Counted from the stretch's first letter, positions 15,153 to 24,308 are shown. The stretch: 51,774 nucleotides of DNA from Pseudomonadota bacterium (GCA_027623205.1 JAQBYC010000019.1:1-51774), one strand, 5' to 3'. Notes: generated from the sequence alone by a model not told the origin. Numbers and translations are program-made.

Positions 15153-15371
15153 CTAGAAAATCGGTAGGAAGGGGGTCGGCGTAATCACGCCGCCGTCAGG
15201 GTTGCCCTCAGTGGCGATTCGGCCCGCTATAAGCTTGTTGTCAAGATCGATGACAGCGATGCTATCAGAGCCGTTCATGAACGCATAAGCGACGGCACCC
15301 CGGCATTCCGATCCAGACAGGCGTCGGGCGCTATCAAGCTCTTGTGCGAAGGGCCCGGCCGATGTTCTCAT
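15153..15371 (-). pseudogene. Probable YVTN propeller C-terminal fragment
   Basis: The last 45 residues (from AYAFMNGSDSIAVIDLDNK) look like a YVTN/YncE blade, with the DSIAVIDLD strand and a GNPDGG turn. The preceding 25 residues have no propeller character. The ATG at 15371 overlaps the stop of the hflC fragment (TGATGA). A complete propeller would need six or seven blades, so this is a fragment or a chance frame over old coding sequence. Confidence 0.4.
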
Positions 15372-16232
15372 CACTTGCCCTCGCCAGGCCGGGCTCGAAC
15401 GATATCGCCATCCGGGGCCATCCCCTTCAGAAATTTGAAGAGGTCACTGTCCGTGGAAAGGACCAGGGTCGTATTTTTGCCGATGATGGATTTGTAGGAT
15501 TGCATGGTCCGTGTGAATTCATAGAACGCCACCGCTTCCGGGCCCTGGTTGTAAGCCCTCGCGTAGATTTCGGTGGCTTTCGCATCCGCCACGCCGCGGA
15601 TCTCCTCGACCTTCCGGTAGGCTTCAGACTGGATCTTGTTCAGGTCACGCACACGATTTCCACGGATTCTGGCGGCCTCGCCGTTACCTTCCGACAGGAA
15701 GCGTTCCGCGATCTGCCGCCGTTCGCTGATCATTCGATCATAGATCTTTGGGCGCACGCTTTCGTTGTAGTTGATCCGCTTGAAACGTATATCAAGCAAT
15801 TCGATGCCGAACACCCGCACCTTTTCGGCTGCCGCGGTAAAAATCTCTTTCTCGACCAGTTTGCGACCCTTCTGGATTGGCACCAAGGCGCCCATATCCA
15901 GCTCTTTTTCCGCGTCTGTCAGAAGGGTATCGCGCAACGGTACGCGATCTTTGGTCGTGCGGATAATCTCGATCAACTCATGCTTGGCGACGGCATTACG
16001 GGTCTCGCTGCCGAGAATATCGTCCAGGCGGGACTGAGCGCTACGTTCATCACGCAATCTTAGAAAGTACTGGAGAGGATCGGTAATCCGCCAGCGGGCG
16101 AAGAGGTCGACCGCGATGTACAGTTTATCCTTGGTCGGCATGTCCGAGGGGTTGCCGTCCCATTCAAGAATCCGCTTGTCGATCGGATTCACGTCCTGGA
16201 TGAAAGGGATTTTTATCTTAAGTCCGGCGGTT
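15371..16232 (-). pseudogene. HflC-like SPFH/band 7 protein lacking its N-terminal membrane anchor
   Basis: From about residue 17 of the open frame the sequence is a good HflC: GLKIKIPFIQDVNPIDKRIL, the ARWRITDPLQY region, the AERFLSEGNGEAARIRGNRV helix and the C-terminal segment ending in SDLFKFLKG. The first 50 or so residues of HflC, with the membrane span, are gone. The first 16 residues of the open frame are antisense to the prs fragment that begins at about 16233. No hflK is adjacent. The core hflK-hflC pair is complete at 39788-41793, so this is a second, foreign and truncated copy. It has no credible start. Confidence 0.8.
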
Positions 16233-16712
16233 GCTCTACACGCGGCACCGGCCATCGCGGCCTGGATCCGGAATACCATACCGGACCCCGTTCTGGTTGG
16301 ACCCGACAGCGAGAGTGAGCAATGGGTCGCCGCCGTGGCGAACGATGCCGGAGCCCCCTTTATGGTGCTGGAAAAAACACGCCGCGGCGACCGCGATGTT
16401 CAGGTATCGGTGCCGGACATCGAGCGCTGGCGGGAATGCACACCGGTCCTGGTCGACGACATCATCTCCACGGCGCGGACCATGATCGAGACGGTCGGTC
16501 ACCTCAAGGCGGCCGCGATGGCCCCGCCGGTCTGTATCGGTATTCACGCCGTCTTTGCGGATAATGCCTATGACGAACTGAAGGCAGCCGGTGCTGGGCA
16601 GGTGGTGACCTGCAACACAATTCCGCACCCATCCAATGCGATCGATATGACCGGTCTTATTACGCTCGGCGTTCGGGATTTAGTTTCGCGGGCGCAAAAA
16701 TCTTCAAGTTGA
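16233..16712 (+). pseudogene. prs: C-terminal half of a ribose-phosphate pyrophosphokinase-like protein
   Basis: The frame from about 16229 reads LHAAPAIAAWIRNTIPDPVL, VGPDSESEQW, and then the PRPP-binding loop VLVDDIISTARTMIE, ending after the conserved NTIPHPSNAI. This matches the second phosphoribosyltransferase domain of PRPP synthase-like proteins, including the variant linked to phosphate/thymidine metabolism. The N-terminal domain, with the ATP-binding region, is absent and no ribosome site precedes the homology. It abuts the truncated hflC in opposite orientation, so both were cut at the same junction. Confidence 0.78.
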
Positions 16713-16756
16713 GTTCAAGCGCCGCATAATCCCGGTGCAGCGGGATGTTTATGGAC

Positions 16757-17842
16757 TCAGGAAATATCCATGACGCTGAGCCGCACGGCTCGCTTTTTGC
16801 GGTCCCGCATCACAGTCAGCTCGATCTCGCCGCCGATGCCCGCCGCCTCAAGGGCGGCGGCAAACTCAGTGAGGTTCTGTATCCGCTGCCCATTCACTTC
16901 GATAATGACGTCTCCTAGGCGGTTGTTCCGGCGGTCAACGCCTTCAAGGCCAGCGCCCTCGGCCGATGAGCTGGGAAGAACGTCGGCAATAACAACCCCG
17001 CGAAGTCCGAGCCGGGCGCTGATTGCTTCATCAAGGATTGCTATACCGATGCCGGGCCGGGGAAACTTGCCGTCCTTGATCAGTCCAGGCACGACACGGT
17101 TCACGATATCAACGGGGACCGCGAAGCCCACGCCCGCCGAACTTCCCGACCGGGAGACAATCGCGGTGTTGACTCCGATCAACCGGCCCGCCGAATCCAA
17201 CAGCGGCCCGCCCGAATTGCCGGGATTTATTGCCGCATCGGTCTGGATCACGCCATGGATCTCCCGACCGGACGCCGTGGGCAGGCGCCGGTCGAGCGCA
17301 CTGACGATACCCGTGGAGAGGGAGCGGCTGAGTCCGAAGGGGTTCCCGATGGCAAAAACCGCCTGTCCCACCTTCAGGTTCGCCGAATTGCCCACTGGTA
17401 TCGGCCGCATCCCGGCCCGAGCATTCGAAAGCTTCAGTACGGCAAGATCAAAATCTGGCGCCGCGCCGACAAGTTTCGCCGGCACGGCCTCCCCGGAGTC
17501 AAGCCGAACCGAGATACGGTCGGCTCCCCGCACCACATGAAAGTTCGTCACGATATGCCCCGCGCCGTCCCAGACGAAGCCGGATCCCGCCCCGCCGCCT
17601 GGTGCGCTTTGGCCACGTTCGTCAGTAGATACCGTTTCCGTGAAGATGTAGACCACGGCCGGGCCGGCGGCCTCGAACAGCTCCGTCGAAACCTGCTCGA
17701 ACTTGGCAAGCTCGCCGCGCGGCGCCACGATGCGTGGCTCATCCGCCGTGAGGAGCATCTCGCTTACAATAGGACCACCGACCCACATCGTGGCGATCAG
17801 TAGAGCCCAGATAATCAGCAGCAGCCTAACCCGCTCAGTCAT
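16757..17842 (-). CDS. Membrane-anchored HtrA/DegS-type serine protease with one PDZ domain
   Basis: A 361-residue protease: N-terminal membrane anchor (about 6-30), trypsin-like domain with the catalytic triad His102 (NFHVV), Asp132 (DFDLAV) and Ser210 (GNSGGP), then a single PDZ domain (about 270-360). Size and the single PDZ resemble DegS. The start at 17842 places the anchor at the N-terminus; an upstream ATG at 17890 would add 16 residues, and neither has a strong ribosome site. It lies just downstream of the histidine kinase on the same strand (63-base gap), so it may be part of an envelope-stress response to metal. A separate Do-type protease is encoded at 37684. Confidence 0.88.
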   Translation of the reverse strand: MTERVRLLLIIWALLIATMWVGGPIVSEMLLTADEPRIVAPRGELAKFEQVSTELFEAAGPAVVYIFTETVSTDERGQSAPGGGAGSGFVWDGAGHIVTNFHVVRGADRISVRLDSGEAVPAKLVGAAPDFDLAVLKLSNARAGMRPIPVGNSANLKVGQAVFAIGNPFGLSRSLSTGIVSALDRRLPTASGREIHGVIQTDAAINPGNSGGPLLDSAGRLIGVNTAIVSRSGSSAGVGFAVPVDIVNRVVPGLIKDGKFPRPGIGIAILDEAISARLGLRGVVIADVLPSSSAEGAGLEGVDRRNNRLGDVIIEVNGQRIQNLTEFAAALEAAGIGGEIELTVMRDRKKRAVRLSVMDIS

Positions 17843-17905
17843 TTTCTTTTCTTGCCCATAGTTGAAGAGCCTGTTGATTGCGCGGCTCAACGTCGTCGGA
17901 TCTTT

Positions 17906-19273
17906 TCATCGCGGTAGCCGCACTTCGACCCGGAGACCGCCTTCGCTTCGATTGGTCAGCGTGATATCGCCGCCGTGGGCGCGCAGGATCGTCCGCGCGA
18001 CGGTCAGGCCGAGGCCCGTTCCGCCGGTTTCCCGGCTGCGGGACGCCTCGAGCCTATGAAAAGGCCTAAACGCGTCTTCCTGAAGTTTTTCCGGGATGCC
18101 CGGACCATTATCGTCGATCCTGACAAGCACGCCGTCTTGGCCGTCACTCAACGATACATGAGCCTGACAGCCATACTTGATGGCATTGTCGATGAGGTTG
18201 GTAAAGGCGCGGCGCAGTGCGGCGGGCCGGCAGCCATAGGGTACGGCATCATCGCCGATATCCAACCTGATGGTATGCCCGGCATCCGCCATGTCGTTGC
18301 AGACGCGCTGGAGCAGAGTTCTGAGATCGACCATCGCGTGCGGTTCGCCATCAGCCTCGTCCCGTGCGAAGGACAAGGCCGAAGACACCATCTTTTCCAT
18401 ATCGTCGAGGTCGGAAAGCACCTTGCTCTGTTGTTCTTCGTCTTCGACAAGCTCGGCGCGCAGCCGTAAACGTGTTATCGGGGTGCCGAGATCATGGGAA
18501 ATGGCCGCCAACATCTGCGTTCGGTCTTCAACGAAACGCTGAATTCGCTTCTGCATCTCGTTGAACGCCCGTATGGCGTGGCGCATTTCGGCCGGGCCGC
18601 TCTCGGGTATCGGGGGTGCCTTGACATCGGTCCCAAGCCGATGTGCCGCGCGCGCGAATGCTCCGAATGGTCTGGTCAGGTGATACGCGACCAAGGTCGA
18701 CAAGGCGCCCACCGCCAGCAGCATGACCAGCATCGAGAGGGCGAAGCGAAACGACCAGAACGGCTCCGGCGACTCGACCGGCGCGACGAAGTTCAACCAA
18801 CTCCCGTCGCGCAACAGGAGGGACACCATCAGCGTCTCACCAAATTCCTCCGCCTGATGCTCTTCGCTCATGTGGGTCCGCCACGCCTCGGGCAGGCCGC
18901 CCACCGTATGGCGAAGCCTGAACACCTGCGCACCGCCAACGTCGAGATGAGCAACCAAGGCATCGCGAAGCACGTCCGCCTGCCAGTCGCGGTTTTGCTG
19001 ATCTTCAATGGCGCTTTCCTGGCTCCAGCTGACGTGGAGCTTGGCATAATCCGCGAACTCGATAATCCGCCGCCGTTCAGCATCCGACGCATTCTCGACG
19101 ATGCGCCCGATGGTCGCAATTCGCTCCCCGGCATGCTCTCCTCCGGTGAACAAGATCGCGCTGGTGCGATCGGTAAAATACAACCCCATGCTGAGAACAT
19201 GCGACAGCGTGAGGCCGATGATCAGCACCAGCAAGATTCGGGTGACGATGGTGTCAGGTATCAGATGTCTCAT
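17906..19273 (-). CDS. Sensor histidine kinase (EnvZ/OmpR-type partner)
   Basis: A 455-residue two-span kinase: membrane spans near residues 12-32 and 175-198, a periplasmic sensor region of about 140 residues, a HAMP linker (about 200-250), the dimerisation domain with phospho-accepting His260 (ISHDLGTP), and an ATPase domain with N box (NLIDNAIKYG), DNGPGIP and GGTGLGL. It overlaps the response regulator gene by 20 bases, so the two are translationally coupled. The sensor region has His residues but no clear copper signature. Location beside the divergent Met-rich/CopA genes suggests that it senses metal or envelope stress. Confidence 0.93.
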   Translation of the reverse strand: MRHLIPDTIVTRILLVLIIGLTLSHVLSMGLYFTDRTSAILFTGGEHAGERIATIGRIVENASDAERRRIIEFADYAKLHVSWSQESAIEDQQNRDWQADVLRDALVAHLDVGGAQVFRLRHTVGGLPEAWRTHMSEEHQAEEFGETLMVSLLLRDGSWLNFVAPVESPEPFWSFRFALSMLVMLLAVGALSTLVAYHLTRPFGAFARAAHRLGTDVKAPPIPESGPAEMRHAIRAFNEMQKRIQRFVEDRTQMLAAISHDLGTPITRLRLRAELVEDEEQQSKVLSDLDDMEKMVSSALSFARDEADGEPHAMVDLRTLLQRVCNDMADAGHTIRLDIGDDAVPYGCRPAALRRAFTNLIDNAIKYGCQAHVSLSDGQDGVLVRIDDNGPGIPEKLQEDAFRPFHRLEASRSRETGGTGLGLTVARTILRAHGGDITLTNRSEGGLRVEVRLPR

Positions 19274-20003
19274 CGTCCGTCACAACCGCCGTGAAAACGT
19301 AACCGCCGCCGCGCACGGTCTTGATCAGTTCCGGCTCTTTTGGGTCCTTCTCGATCTTGTGGCGCAGACGGCTCACCTGCATGTCGATACTTCGATCGAA
19401 CGGAACCTCGGAGCGTCCACTGGTGAGGTCGAGGAGTTGGTCCCGGTTGAGTACCCTCTGTGGGTGATCGGCAAAGACAACCAGGAGATCAAACTCGGCG
19501 GCACTCAGATCAACAATTAGCCCCTGGGGAGATTTGAGGCGCCGGAGGCGCAGGTCGAGCTTCCAGCCTGAAAAGCCGAGTATCCTCTTCCCCGCGGTAG
19601 CCGGCGTGGCAGGTGTATGTTGGGCCCGCCGAAGCACCGCTTTCATGCGCGCGAGCAGTTCGCGCGGATTGAACGGCTTGGGAAGATAGTCGTCCGCCCC
19701 CATTTCGAGGCCAATGATCCTATCTGTCTCCTCGCCCAACATCGTCAGCATGATGACGGGAATTTGTGACGTGGCCCGCAAATCCCGGCACAGTGACAGG
19801 CCGTCCTCGCCTGGCAGCATGAGATCCAAGACGACCAGGTCAATGTGCCAGTCTGAAAGAGCCCGGCGCATCTCCTTGCCGTCCTCCGCTTTAGTGACCC
19901 GGTACCCGTGCATGGTCAAAAAGCGTCCCAGCAGATCGCGTATCTCGCGATCGTCGTCCACGACCAATATGTGAGCTTTAGATCCCGCGCCCGGTGCATT
20001 CAT
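19254..20003 (-). CDS. OmpR-family response regulator
   Basis: A 249-residue regulator: receiver domain with the acidic pocket (VVDDD, 14-18), phospho-acceptor Asp60 (VVLDLMLPGEDG) and Lys in the LPKPFNPRELLAR segment, then a winged-helix DNA-binding domain with the RLRHKIEKDPKEP...VRGGGYVF end. It is the first gene of the regulator-kinase-HtrA run. The 173-base region upstream is shared with the divergent Met/Gly-repeat gene and contains three CCGTTAC-type boxes that could be its binding sites. No promoter for the regulator itself was picked out. Confidence 0.93.
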   Translation of the reverse strand: MNAPGAGSKAHILVVDDDREIRDLLGRFLTMHGYRVTKAEDGKEMRRALSDWHIDLVVLDLMLPGEDGLSLCRDLRATSQIPVIMLTMLGEETDRIIGLEMGADDYLPKPFNPRELLARMKAVLRRAQHTPATPATAGKRILGFSGWKLDLRLRRLKSPQGLIVDLSAAEFDLLVVFADHPQRVLNRDQLLDLTSGRSEVPFDRSIDMQVSRLRHKIEKDPKEPELIKTVRGGGYVFTAVVTDDETSDT

Positions 20004-20048
20004 GGGAACAATATATCTTCCGTCATAGACGTGATCGCGAAGAAATTT

Positions 20049-20124
20049 GTAACGGAACTTAACCGACGCCGGGCTTGTGACAGTCCGTTACCAAACGCCG
20101 CTCTGCCCGTGATGGGCCCGTTAC
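20049..20124. promoter_or_regulatory. Divergent control region with three CCGTTAC boxes
   Basis: CCGTTAC occurs at 20085-20091 and 20118-20124 on the plus strand, 33 bases apart (about three helical turns), and its complement GTAACGG at 20049-20055. An AT-rich block (TAATTATATT, 20131-20140) follows and could be the -10 of the gene at 20177. OmpR-type regulators bind repeated half-sites of this sort; direct evidence is absent. Confidence 0.45.
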
Positions 20125-20176
20125 AGATCATAATTATATTGATGGTATTCAAGGACACCAACCAAAAGGAAATGCC

Positions 20177-20716
20177 ATGAAACAGATAAGCAAGTCAGCC
20201 GCCGCCGCAATAGTCGGGTTGGGCGCTCTGGCGCTCCTCGCCACCCCAGGTTTTGCCGCCGGTGGCCCGAACACGGGAACCACGGAAGCGCCCGCACGGC
20301 TCGCCCATATGACCCAGGGTGAGGGCAAGATGGGCGAAGGGATGATGCAGCCGGGCTCCGGCGGACAGGGCAAGATGGGCGAAGGCATGATGCGGCCGGG
20401 CTCGGGTGGCCAGGGCATGATGGGCCAAGGGATGATGCGGCCGGGCTCGGGCGGTCAGGGCATGATGGGACCGGGTTCTGGTAAGGGCATGGGCCTTGGG
20501 CACCGGGTGGTTCCGGTCAAGCATCTCACGGCCGACGAGGTCCGCCATTTTCTGGAGCATCGCCTCGAGATGCGCGGCAACAAACGCCTTAAGGTCGGCG
20601 AAGTGAAAGACGCGGACGACGACAAGATCGTTGCCGACATCACAACCGTGGACGGCTCGCTGGTCCGGCGCCTTGAGGTAGACCGGCATAGCGGAGAAAT
20701 GAAATACGTCGAATAG
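20177..20716 (+). CDS. Secreted Met/Gly-repeat protein with PepSY-like C-terminus
   Basis: A 179-residue protein with a signal peptide (residues 1-28, GFAAGG). The middle (51-100) is a tandem 15-residue repeat of the type KMGEGMMxPGSGGQG, three full units and one partial, with about 15 Met residues. The C-terminal 70 residues (HLTADEVRHFLEHRLEM to VDRHSGEMKYVE) look like a PepSY-type domain. A clear AAAGGAAA ribosome site precedes ATG 20177. Met-rich secreted proteins chelate Cu(I) with thioether ligands, so a periplasmic copper sponge or chaperone is likely by inference. It is divergent from the two-component genes. A fragment of a relative lies at 11099. Confidence 0.82.
   Translation: MKQISKSAAAAIVGLGALALLATPGFAAGGPNTGTTEAPARLAHMTQGEGKMGEGMMQPGSGGQGKMGEGMMRPGSGGQGMMGQGMMRPGSGGQGMMGPGSGKGMGLGHRVVPVKHLTADEVRHFLEHRLEMRGNKRLKVGEVKDADDDKIVADITTVDGSLVRRLEVDRHSGEMKYVE
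20327..20461 (+). repeat. Three 45-bp tandem repeats in the Met/Gly-repeat gene
   Basis: Units at 20327-20371, 20372-20416 and 20417-20461, with a partial fourth unit after. They keep the reading frame, so unit gain or loss would change the number of Met sites without breaking the protein. Confidence 0.85.
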
Positions 20717-20864
20717 GAATCGTCGCGGCCGGACGAACTCAACGTCCGGCTGCCTCCCTAATCATTCGGATGGATTTCGGCATGTTGGAAAATGCAAATC
20801 GCGTTCTTATCGCCGCCAACGGTGCCCGTGGTACTGGCGGGATCATTCGGGCCGGCATTGGGCA

Positions 20865-21089
20865 ATGGGCAGCCATGGAATCCCCTGGTTCATGCTCATG
20901 GCGTTGATCACGACAGCTGCCGGCAGTCTCATCCGCTCATGGCGCGCTGCCCCTGCCGGGACTGGAAGCATGGCAAAGTCCGCGTTGAATTTTTGTTACG
21001 CCCGCGGAGACGTAAACAGCGCGAAACCGGCCGCTGCCAGTCAGGCGCCATCGCTTCTACTGGTCGAACGCGGCAGCAATGGAAATTGA
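20865..21089 (+). CDS. Degenerate SHOCT-like small membrane protein, possibly a pseudogene
   Basis: A 74-residue frame: a GIPWFMLMALITTAAGSLI span, a short Ala/Gly linker and ALNFCYARGDVNSAKP, which resembles a SHOCT domain (ALxILxxRYARGEIxxxEY) with several key positions changed. No good ribosome site is seen and the tail is unlike the family. The region 20717-21111 holds nothing else that I can support. It is probably a decayed copy of a SHOCT gene such as that at 11946, which commonly sits in this place in copper clusters. Confidence 0.35.
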   Translation: MGSHGIPWFMLMALITTAAGSLIRSWRAAPAGTGSMAKSALNFCYARGDVNSAKPAAASQAPSLLLVERGSNGN

Positions 21090-21111
21090 AACCAGTTGAA
21101 TGGAGTTTGCC

Positions 21112-21456
21112 ATGGGAACGCTACTGTATTTCGCCATGTGGGCCGGTCTCATATTCCTGATGATGCGCTTCGGTTGCGGCGCGCACATCATGGGACACGG
21201 ACACGGCAACAAACATGCCAAAACCGGGCCTGGCAATGCCGATGATCCAGGGCTCCGCTGGGTGCCCCCGAAACAGGATATCGATCCCGTCTGCGGCAAA
21301 ACGGTGACGACCGACAAGGCGAAACCCAGTGTTTATGCGGGCAACGTCTACTACTTTTGCGCACGCGAATGCCGGGAGGTGTTCGAGGCCGCGCCCAACC
21401 TCTACCTGGACGGTGACCATCCCGATCAAAAAAAATTGGAGCATTCCCATGCCTGA
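21112..21456 (+). CDS. Membrane-anchored YHS-domain protein
   Basis: A 114-residue protein: one N-terminal span with Met-rich face (about 2-20), a His/Gly stretch (HIMGHGHGNKH) and a YHS domain (about 58-100) with the DPVCGKTV motif, the Tyr-Tyr-Phe-Cys segment and a further Cys in ARECREVF. YHS domains bind heavy metals or heme and are fused to or encoded beside copper ATPases. ATG 21112 has a TGGAG ribosome site; an ATG 12 bases upstream is possible. The gene overlaps the DUF5676 gene by eight bases. The copper ATPase downstream carries its own YHS domain of the same type. Confidence 0.85.
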   Translation: MGTLLYFAMWAGLIFLMMRFGCGAHIMGHGHGNKHAKTGPGNADDPGLRWVPPKQDIDPVCGKTVTTDKAKPSVYAGNVYYFCARECREVFEAAPNLYLDGDHPDQKKLEHSHA

Positions 21457-21787
21457 AACCATGACCGCCGTTAAACAACATGCCCGCTCCGGCACGCCGC
21501 TGCCGGTGGGTGGTGTTTCGCGTGTCCCGGTCGTCGCGCTGGGTATGAGCCTGGGATCGTTCTTCGCACTGACCTACGTGTTGTGCGTGCTGTTCGACCT
21601 CTGGTTCCCGGCCCTGGCCATGAACCCGGTCTGGGCGCCGCTGCTGCCGGGCTTCACCTGGATTAGCTGGACCAGTTTCTTGCTGGGCCTGATCGAGGCT
21701 CTCGCATATGGCTGGTACGTCGCCCTGGTGTTCGGGCCGCTCTACAACTTTTTCGCGATGAGAGCCGGCACCGGAATTCGACGGTGA
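21449..21787 (+). CDS. DUF5676-type two-span membrane protein
   Basis: A 112-residue protein with a short polar N-terminus and two or three hydrophobic segments: VVALGMSLGSFFALTYVLCV, then LPGFTWISWTSFLLGLIEAL, then YGWYVALVFGPLYNFF. This aromatic-rich plan is that of the DUF5676 family found in copper and heavy-metal clusters. The function is unknown. The start lies inside the end of the YHS gene (eight-base overlap) with GGAG nine bases upstream, so the two are translated together. A 142-base gap separates it from the ATPase gene. Confidence 0.82.
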   Translation: MPETMTAVKQHARSGTPLPVGGVSRVPVVALGMSLGSFFALTYVLCVLFDLWFPALAMNPVWAPLLPGFTWISWTSFLLGLIEALAYGWYVALVFGPLYNFFAMRAGTGIRR

Positions 21788-21929
21788 GTTATGGATATTC
21801 GCCAGGTCACCGAAGCAGCTATGTCAATTCGCAGCTTGGTATTAAAGGTGATTGACTTCTATCATCCTATCGGTCGCTGAAGACTGCGATATTTTCTACC
21901 CAATGGAACCGCGGAGTAGGGATTACGCC

Positions 21930-24296
21930 ATGAACAAGAATAGTCATCACGATCATGGGCATCATCACGGCCCTGCAACCGCCTCGGCCGATGCCGTTAC
22001 GGCTAAGGACCCAGTTTGCGGCATGACGGTAAGCCTGGACGCGGCGAAGCCGAGCCGGGAGCACGGAGGTGAGACCTATCACTTCTGCTCGCAGAAGTGC
22101 CATGACAAGTTCGCGGCCGACCCGGAGCACTTCATCTCTGGCGCGCACAAGGAGCAACGCGTGGCCCTGCCGAAGGGCACCAAATACACCTGCCCCATGC
22201 ACCCCGAGATCGTGCGCGACGAGCCGGGCATTTGCCCAATCTGCGGCATGGCGCTGGAACCGATGGGGGTTCCCGCAGGCGATGAAGGGCCGAACCCCGA
22301 GCTTGTCGATTTCAAGCGCCGGTTTTGGATAGGCGCGGTGCTGACGGTTCCGCTCCTTGTTCTGACAATGGGTCCCTTTGTGGGGCTCGGCTTCGTGCGC
22401 GACATATTTGGCGAGCGTGCGACGCTCTGGATCGAACTGATTCTTGGCACACCGGTCATTCTATGGTCCGGCTGGCCGTTTTTTGTACGGGGTGTCAAAT
22501 CTGTCATAAGCCGCAACCTGAACATGTTCACGCTCATCAGCATGGGCGTTGGCGCGGCGTATCTGTTCAGCGTGGTCGCGGTGCTCGTTCCGGGGATTTT
22601 TCCGGGCGGGTTTCGCGATGCGGACGGCCACGTCGGCGTTTATTTCGAGGCCGGCGCGGTGATCGTCGTTCTGGTCCTGCTCGGACAATTGATGGAGCTC
22701 GGCGCACGCGAGCGCACGGGCTCGGCGATCCGGGCGCTTCTTGATCTCGCCGCGAAGACCGCCCGCGTGATCCTCGAGGACGGGCGGGAAGAGGAAATCC
22801 TGCTTGAGGATGTACAGGTGGGCGACCGCTTGCGCGTGCGCCCGGGCGACAAGGTGCCGGTCGATGGCGTGGTGGTCGAGGGCCGCTCGTCGATCGACGA
22901 GTCGATGATCTCTGGCGAACCCATACCGGTTGAAAAAGTCGAGGGTGACAGGGTAACCGGCGCCACGATCAACGGCACCGGTAGTCTGGTGATGGAGGCG
23001 AAACGCGTCGGCGCCGACACCATGCTCAGCCAGATCGTCGAGATGGTCGCAAACGCTCAGCGCAGCCGTGCGCCGATCCAGAAATTGGCCGATTCCGTGG
23101 CCGGCATGTTCGTGCCGGCAGTGATCGGAGTGGCGATCCTCGCCTTTATCGCTTGGTCGCTCTGGGGCCCGCCCCCAGCGCTCTCGTACGCGCTGGTATC
23201 CGCGGTTGCCGTTTTGATCATTGCCTGCCCCTGTGCGCTGGGACTTGCTACCCCGATGTCGATCATGACGGCGACGGGCCGGGGCGCGCAGGCGGGCGTA
23301 TTGATTAAAAACGCCGAGGCGCTCGAGCGTTTTGCCAAAGTTGACACCTTGATCGTCGATAAAACCGGCACATTGACCGTCGGCAAACCGAAACTCGTCG
23401 CTGTGCTTCCGGAGGCGGGCCATGATGAGGCCGAGGTGCTCCGCCTGGCCGCGAGCCTGGAGCGCGGTTCGGAACACCCTCTGGCGGAGGCGATCGTCAC
23501 CGGGGCTGAGGAGCGCGGTGTCGCCATTGCCAAGGCAGAGGCGTTCGAGGCGGTCACCGGCAAGGGTGTGAAGGGCGTCGTCGACGGCAAGCCGGTGGCG
23601 CTCGGCAACGCACGCCTGATCGCCGATCTGGGCCTCGACGGCGGCAGGCTTGCCGAAACGGCCAATGCGCGGCGCGATGAGGGCGAGACGGTGATGTTTG
23701 TTGTCATTGGTTCTGAAATCGCAGGCCTCGTGTCGGTCGCAGATCCGATCAAGGAGACGACCCCGGCTGCATTGAAGGCGCTGCACGAGCAGGGCTTCCG
23801 CATCGTCATGGCGACCGGCGACAACGAGCGCACGGCAAAGGCGGTGGCGGGAAAACTCGGAATTGACGAGATCCGCGCCGACGTTCTGCCCGAAGATAAG
23901 GCGCGCATCATCAAGGAGATGCAGGCGGAGGGCCGCAAGGTCGCGATGGCCGGTGACGGCGTCAACGACGCGCCGGCACTTGCCCAGGCCGACGTGGGCA
24001 TCGCCATGGGTACCGGCGCCGACGTGGCGATCGAGAGCGCGGGGTTCACCCTGGTAAAGGGCGATCTCAACGGCATCGTTCGCGCCCGCCGGCTGTCCCG
24101 GGCAACCATGCGCAACATCAAGCAGAACCTGTTCTTCGCCTTGATCTACAATGCCGCCGGTGTGCCCGTGGCGGCGGGCGTTCTCTATCCGTTCCTCGAT
24201 ATTCTGATTTCGCCAATGTTCGCGGCGGCGGCCATGAGCCTGTCGTCCTTATCAGTTGTCGGCAACGCGCTTCGACTGCGTTCGGTCAAAGTTTAG
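21930..24296 (+). CDS. copA: Cu(I)-exporting P1B-type ATPase with YHS and heavy-metal-binding N-terminal domains
   Basis: A 788-residue copper pump. The N-terminus is His-rich (HHDHGHHHG), followed by a YHS domain (about 27-68, DPVCGMTV) and a CPMHP-type heavy-metal-binding domain (about 85-112, with CPICGM). There is no classic CxxC HMA domain. The core is complete: TGE-type loop (SGEP), CPC membrane site (about 433, CPCALG) for Cu(I) binding, phosphorylation motif DKTGT (about 477), HP motif (EHPLAEA), GDGVNDAP (about 675) and the last spans with YN and MSLSSLS residues of the P1B-1 (Cu+) group. It pumps Cu(I) from cytoplasm to periplasm, feeding the multicopper oxidase. The start at 21930 has a GTAGGG ribosome site; an upstream in-frame extension of 26 residues is rejected. 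Confidence 0.95.
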   Translation: MNKNSHHDHGHHHGPATASADAVTAKDPVCGMTVSLDAAKPSREHGGETYHFCSQKCHDKFAADPEHFISGAHKEQRVALPKGTKYTCPMHPEIVRDEPGICPICGMALEPMGVPAGDEGPNPELVDFKRRFWIGAVLTVPLLVLTMGPFVGLGFVRDIFGERATLWIELILGTPVILWSGWPFFVRGVKSVISRNLNMFTLISMGVGAAYLFSVVAVLVPGIFPGGFRDADGHVGVYFEAGAVIVVLVLLGQLMELGARERTGSAIRALLDLAAKTARVILEDGREEEILLEDVQVGDRLRVRPGDKVPVDGVVVEGRSSIDESMISGEPIPVEKVEGDRVTGATINGTGSLVMEAKRVGADTMLSQIVEMVANAQRSRAPIQKLADSVAGMFVPAVIGVAILAFIAWSLWGPPPALSYALVSAVAVLIIACPCALGLATPMSIMTATGRGAQAGVLIKNAEALERFAKVDTLIVDKTGTLTVGKPKLVAVLPEAGHDEAEVLRLAASLERGSEHPLAEAIVTGAEERGVAIAKAEAFEAVTGKGVKGVVDGKPVALGNARLIADLGLDGGRLAETANARRDEGETVMFVVIGSEIAGLVSVADPIKETTPAALKALHEQGFRIVMATGDNERTAKAVAGKLGIDEIRADVLPEDKARIIKEMQAEGRKVAMAGDGVNDAPALAQADVGIAMGTGADVAIESAGFTLVKGDLNGIVRARRLSRATMRNIKQNLFFALIYNAAGVPVAAGVLYPFLDILISPMFAAAAMSLSSLSVVGNALRLRSVKV

Positions 24297-24308
24297 AAAG
24301 CCGTCAAC

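Noticed and set aside
20327-20490. Regular repeats that could suggest a CRISPR array
   Set aside because: The 45-bp units are contiguous, have no spacers and are in frame inside a coding gene.
21788-21929. TTGACT at 21852 as a promoter for the copper ATPase
   Set aside because: No matching -10 at 16-19 bases and no CueR-like dyad was found, so it was not listed.
22461-23786. Long open frame (441 codons) antisense to the copper ATPase
   Set aside because: It is the mirror of a high-GC coding region. Its translation is Arg/His-rich without any motif, while the plus strand has a full set of P-type ATPase motifs.
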